From positions 496,001-560,000 of the forward strand of contig NC_008392.1 in the NCBI RefSeq assembly GCF_000203915.1: a DNA stretch of 64,000 bases. The letters are read 5' to 3'. The notes below the pieces were generated by a model that was not told the origin of the DNA, did not search any database, and worked only from the letters and a program-made list of their open reading frames with translations. Positions 61,029 through 64,000 of this stretch are shown one piece after another; positions within the stretch are counted from its first letter, which is position 1, and each line of letters opens with the position of its first letter. Position numbers and translations under genes: made by a program. This DNA is from Burkholderia ambifaria AMMD. Lineage in GTDB: Bacteria > Pseudomonadota > Gammaproteobacteria > Burkholderiales > Burkholderiaceae.

Positions 61029-61682
61029 ATGGATACGAGCACTTCCCCCCAGCGCATGACCGACCGAAAGCGCGCGGCAATTCTCGCTGCGGCGATCGAG
61101 GAATTTCGCGCGGCGGGCTACGACGCGACCAGCATGGATCGCATCGCCGCGCGCGCGGACGTGTCGAAGCGCACCGTCTACAACCACTTCCCCGGCAAGG
61201 AAGCATTGTTCGCAGCGATCCTGCACCAGCTGTGGGACGCGACGCTGACCGCCGGCGCGCCGACCTATTGCGCCGACGTGCCGCTGCGTGATCAATTGCT
61301 CGCACTGCTGGAGCGCAAATTGCGGTTATTGAACGACGAAGCGTTTCTCGCGCTCGCTCGCGTCGCGATCGGCGCGGCCATCCACTCGCCGGAACGCGCG
61401 CGCGACATGGTCGAACGCATGGGCGAGCGCGAAGAGGACGTGACGGTATGGATTCGTGCGGCCGCGGCGGCTGGCCGGCTGGCGGCGACCGATCCCGTAT
61501 TCGCCGCACATCAGCTGCACGGGATCGTGAAAGCGTTCGCATTCTGGCCGCAGGTGACGATGGGCCAGCCGCCGCTGGGCGCGCAGGAACAGCAGAAGGT
61601 CGCGGAAATGGCCGCCGACATGTTTCTTGCGTACTACGCGTGTCCGGATCACGGCGGGGAGTCAGGTGCAGGGCAGGGCTGA
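61029..61682 (+). CDS. TetR-family repressor of the MBL hydrolase
   Basis: A 217-residue TetR regulator. The DNA-binding domain is AILAAAIEEFRAAGYDATSMDRIAARADVSKRTVYNHFPGKEALFAAIL (residues 17-65). The C-terminal part resembles the AcrR-type ligand domain with a typical FAFWPQVTMGQPPL segment. Divergent from the MBL-hydrolase gene with two operators between. Effector unknown. Confidence 0.92.
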   Translation: MDTSTSPQRMTDRKRAAILAAAIEEFRAAGYDATSMDRIAARADVSKRTVYNHFPGKEALFAAILHQLWDATLTAGAPTYCADVPLRDQLLALLERKLRLLNDEAFLALARVAIGAAIHSPERARDMVERMGEREEDVTVWIRAAAAAGRLAATDPVFAAHQLHGIVKAFAFWPQVTMGQPPLGAQEQQKVAEMAADMFLAYYACPDHGGESGAGQG

Positions 61683-61841
61683 GGGCGCACTATGCGACGC
61701 GCGAAGCGCAACAGGCGCGTCGTTTTACTCGATGCGCGGTCCATCCGCCGCCTGGAAGAAATCGCCACGCAACGACGGGCGAGTGCAGGATCGGGCATAC
61801 CCGTGGAGATTGCCCGCTTGAGCCGATTAAGCCTTTTGCGC

Positions 61842-61931
61842 CGCATGAGCCGCATGAGCCGCATGAGCCGCATGAGCCGCATGAGCCGTATGAGCCGTAT
61901 GAGCCGTATGAGCCGTATGAGCCGTATGAGC
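61842..61931. repeat. 9-bp tandem repeat, ten units in two variants
   Basis: CGCATGAGC x5 (61842-61886) is followed by CGTATGAGC x5 (61887-61931). The blocks differ by one base (C to T), which suggests two separate expansions. The unit length is a multiple of three, so all frames stay open and code only short peptide repeats. It lies in the gap after the TetR gene. Confidence 0.9.
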
Positions 61932-61983
61932 CGCACCGACGCGTGTAGCCGGCGCATATGAACCCCAACCCGAGCGAACACCG

Positions 61984-62475
61984 ATGAAGACGCTGTTGAT
62001 CGTCTATCACACGATGACCGGCGGCACGCAGCAGATGGCCGAAGCGGCCGCGGGTGCAGCGCGCGAGCAGCCCGGTGTCGACGTGAGGTTGCAGCGTGCG
62101 GATGCGACGAGTGCGGACGATGTGCTCGCCGCCGACGCCTATCTGTTCGCGACGCCGGAAAATCTCGCCGCGATGTCCGGGCTGATGAAGGATTTCTTCG
62201 ATCGCTGCTACTACGCGGCGCTCGATCGCGTGAATGGTCGCCCGTATGCGGCGATGATCTGCGCGGGCAGCGACGGACAAAACGCGCTGCGCCAGATCGA
62301 CCGGATCGCGACCGGATGGCGGCTCAGGAACGTGGCGCCGGGCCTGATCGTTTGCACCCATGCGCAGACGCCGGAGCGGATCCTCGCGCCGAAGACGATC
62401 GGCGCCGAGGATCTCGCGCGCTGCGCGGAGATCGGTGCGGGTCTTGCTGCGGGGCTCGCGCTCGGCGTGTTCTGA
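61984..62475 (+). CDS. Flavodoxin-like / NAD(P)H-dependent FMN protein
   Basis: A 163-residue flavodoxin-fold protein. The FMN phosphate loop is VYHTMTGGTQQMAEAAAG near the N-terminus. FATPENLAAMSGLMKDFFDRCYY is the substrate-side segment, and AAMICAGSDGQN the third FMN loop. Related to WrbA-like quinone reductases and flavodoxins, but it lacks the extra WrbA insertion. It starts 53 bases after the 9-bp repeat; a GAGCGAACACCG leader gives a weak ribosome site. Confidence 0.88.
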   Translation: MKTLLIVYHTMTGGTQQMAEAAAGAAREQPGVDVRLQRADATSADDVLAADAYLFATPENLAAMSGLMKDFFDRCYYAALDRVNGRPYAAMICAGSDGQNALRQIDRIATGWRLRNVAPGLIVCTHAQTPERILAPKTIGAEDLARCAEIGAGLAAGLALGVF

Positions 62476-62652
62476 TGATCGGCGATCAATCGGACCGAAG
62501 CGGTGCCGCAGCGGCACGCAAGCGCCGCAGCGCGACGCCTGCCGTTATATCTCCAATCGCATCGAGTTCAAGCGAAGTGCACTGTTCGCGCGACGTGGCG
62601 GCTGCGACTCGCATCGCCGTTCGCCGCAGCGGCCCTGTCGAGTATCGATGCC

Positions 62653-63237
62653 CTAGTCACCCTGGGTCGACACGGTCGGCTGATGGTATTCGGGCCACAG
62701 GCGCTTCACGAGATCCCGCGAAGCGCCATACGCATAGCAGCTGTCGATCTTGAGCGGCTTTCCGTTGTCGTCCCGGTAATTCAGCGACGACGGCCGCACG
62801 CCGACCATCGTCTGATAAGCCGCGGTCGCGACCGGTCCGAGAATTTCCTTCAGATGCGTGCACGTGTCGCAGGACGGCAGGCGCTTGCGGACCTCGCTGT
62901 TCCAGCCCGCGCCGATGCGCAATCCGACGAGCGCCTGCAACGTATCGCCGCCGCCCGGACACTGTGCATAAGGATGCGATCGGATGAACGTGGATACCGC
63001 GCGCACGATCATGTCGACGTCGAACACCAGCGTCACGCCGAGGTCGTGAATCGGGGCCAGCGCCGCGACTGTGCGCGTGCCGCCGGGAGGGGTGAAATCG
63101 CGCGTCTTGCGGTCCGCGAGACAGGCCGTGACTTCGAACAGGCCGTCGCTGCGGCGATAGCCGCGCATGTCGATCTGCCGATGGTGAATCTCTTCGCGCG
63201 TAATGCCGTCGTGCGGGAGGTCGTGTCGGGGATTCAT
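62653..63237 (-). CDS. DUF2889-domain protein
   Basis: A 194-residue cytoplasmic protein. REEIHHRQIDMRGYRRSDGLFEVTACLAD, CPGGGDTLQALVGLRIGAGW and SCDTCTHLKEILGPVATAAYQTM match DUF2889, a family of unknown role. Cysteines in CDTCTHL are conserved and could bind a metal. ATG 63237 (MNPRHDLPHDG) has GGAG 7 bases upstream; a longer frame to 63321 is less likely. No neighbour suggests a role. Confidence 0.85.
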   Translation of the reverse strand: MNPRHDLPHDGITREEIHHRQIDMRGYRRSDGLFEVTACLADRKTRDFTPPGGTRTVAALAPIHDLGVTLVFDVDMIVRAVSTFIRSHPYAQCPGGGDTLQALVGLRIGAGWNSEVRKRLPSCDTCTHLKEILGPVATAAYQTMVGVRPSSLNYRDDNGKPLKIDSCYAYGASRDLVKRLWPEYHQPTVSTQGD

Positions 63238-63892
63238 GTAACCGCTCCGTTTCGTACAACCGGGTCTCTTTGCATTCGACAACGATGTCGTTGGCCGATC
63301 GGTGCGTCGCGAAACCACCACAGGCCGCCGACGATGTCGATCCGGTCATACTACGCATTTTCTGGTGCCGCCGTACGATCGACGATCGATGCGTACGCAA
63401 CTAATTGAATATCCGCAGCGAGCGACGCGAACGCCGCCACGCCGCGCGGGTCGTACGCGAAAGCCAGGTCTTCGAACCGCGTGAATCCGCTGGCGACGGG
63501 GTATTTGGACCTCCGTGCCATCTTTCGGCATTCCGTAGTGTGGAATGGTCGACTAAAACCGAAAGTACCGAAATGGCACTACGTAACGCGCGTCTCGCTA
63601 CTGATGCAAAACGCCGCGATAATGCGCAACGTAGCCACGTGGACGCATTCCGCACCCTTCGGATCCGTCAAATGCGAACCGGTGAGTCAGCCGACAGCCG
63701 CGCGTACCGGTATACTTCCACTCCTGCCTTTTGTCCGGCATCGTGGCCGGGTGCCTGAAAACAGCGGTTGTGGCGATGCGGCCCCGCAATGTTCCGCATC
63801 GGTGGCAGACAAGCCGCACGCAATGCGGCAAAACGCCGATGTGCGGAATGGCAGCACGAACCACACCTTATATTCCTGGTGGATTGAATTTA
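63238..63892. other. Intergenic region, no gene supported
   Basis: About 650 bases, AT-richer in places, between the DUF2889 gene and the partial gene at the right edge. Open frames here use rare codons and have no family signature. Confidence 0.4.
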
Positions 63893-64000
63893 TGGGTTTT
63901 GAACAACTTGCCGAATTGCGGGCGCAGCTCGCAGCCAAGGCCAAGCAGGAGCGCAATGCGAAGCGACCGGCTGCGCAACCGGACGCCGGCGCGAAGCCGA
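63893..64000 (+). CDS. N-terminus of a possible ProQ/FinO-like protein (partial)
   Basis: A reading frame begins at ATG 63893 (MGFEQLAELRAQLAAKAKQE) and runs off the right edge after 36 codons. This basic, Ala/Gln-rich start resembles the N-terminus of some Burkholderia ProQ/FinO-family RNA chaperones, but too little is present to be sure. It is preceded by a TGGTGG-type ribosome site. Confidence 0.35.

Noticed and set aside
61649..61981. Open frames on both strands through the 9-bp repeat.
   Set aside because: The 9-bp unit contains no stop in several frames. No ribosome site or homologous domain supports a protein.
63405..63758. A small plus-strand gene before the right-edge partial gene.
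   Set aside because: Mixed codon use, no ribosome site and no recognisable domain.

Overview
The window reads as a high-GC betaproteobacterium of the genus Burkholderia, most likely the cepacia complex, and as a piece of a secondary replicon (second or third chromosome, or megaplasmid) that includes its replication origin. The evidence is GC-rich codon use throughout, an rRNA operon of the Burkholderia type, and a plasmid-style repA with iterons next to parAB and a cluster of 16-bp parS palindromes. The genus and replicon assignment is inferred from sequence character and gene content, not from a database search.

Layout. 0-9.8 kb: a Rieske oxygenase, then a five-gene minus-strand operon for reductive pyrimidine catabolism (carbamoylase, preT, preA, NCS1 permease, dihydropyrimidinase) with a divergent RutR-like TetR regulator and a candidate operator. 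9.9-14.7 kb: acyl-CoA synthetase, short-chain dehydrogenase and thiolase under a divergent AraC regulator. 15.2-21.6 kb: a SnoaL-like protein, then a complete minus-strand rrn operon (16S, tRNA-Ile, tRNA-Ala, 23S, 5S) with promoter, boxA elements and terminator. 21.8-28.4 kb: a small hypothetical protein, then yhaO-yhaN (SbcCD-like nuclease) with a MESH1-type HD hydrolase and a DUF429 protein. 29-33 kb: small secreted proteins, a hypothetical protein and a gamma-glutamyltransferase. 33.4-41.7 kb: an RND efflux permease, adaptor and outer-membrane channel converging on a two-component system. 42-45 kb: a RES/Xre toxin-antitoxin pair, an isolated parS, a cyanamide-hydratase-like HD protein and a GlxA-type regulator. 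45.6-52.3 kb: DUF4148-type small proteins, a dienelactone hydrolase, a sulfonate-binding protein, two LysR regulators and a purA paralogue.

52.3-59.8 kb is the maintenance region. A gene-poor stretch carries about a dozen GGTAnCCnnTTATGGG iterons, DnaA-box-like sites and an AT-rich inverted-repeat block ahead of repA. parB and parA follow, convergent with repA. A 1.9-kb gene-free segment then holds five parS sites, one inside a 30-bp perfect palindrome, and a 19-unit hexanucleotide array. A sixth parS copy lies 15 kb away at 43.2 kb. The rrn operon runs away from the origin, co-directional with the leftward fork.

59.8-64 kb: an MBL-fold hydrolase and TetR regulator sharing twin operators, a 9-bp x 10 tandem repeat, a flavodoxin-like protein, a DUF2889 protein and the start of a possible ProQ/FinO-like gene. 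I saw no insertion sequence, prophage or CRISPR array.
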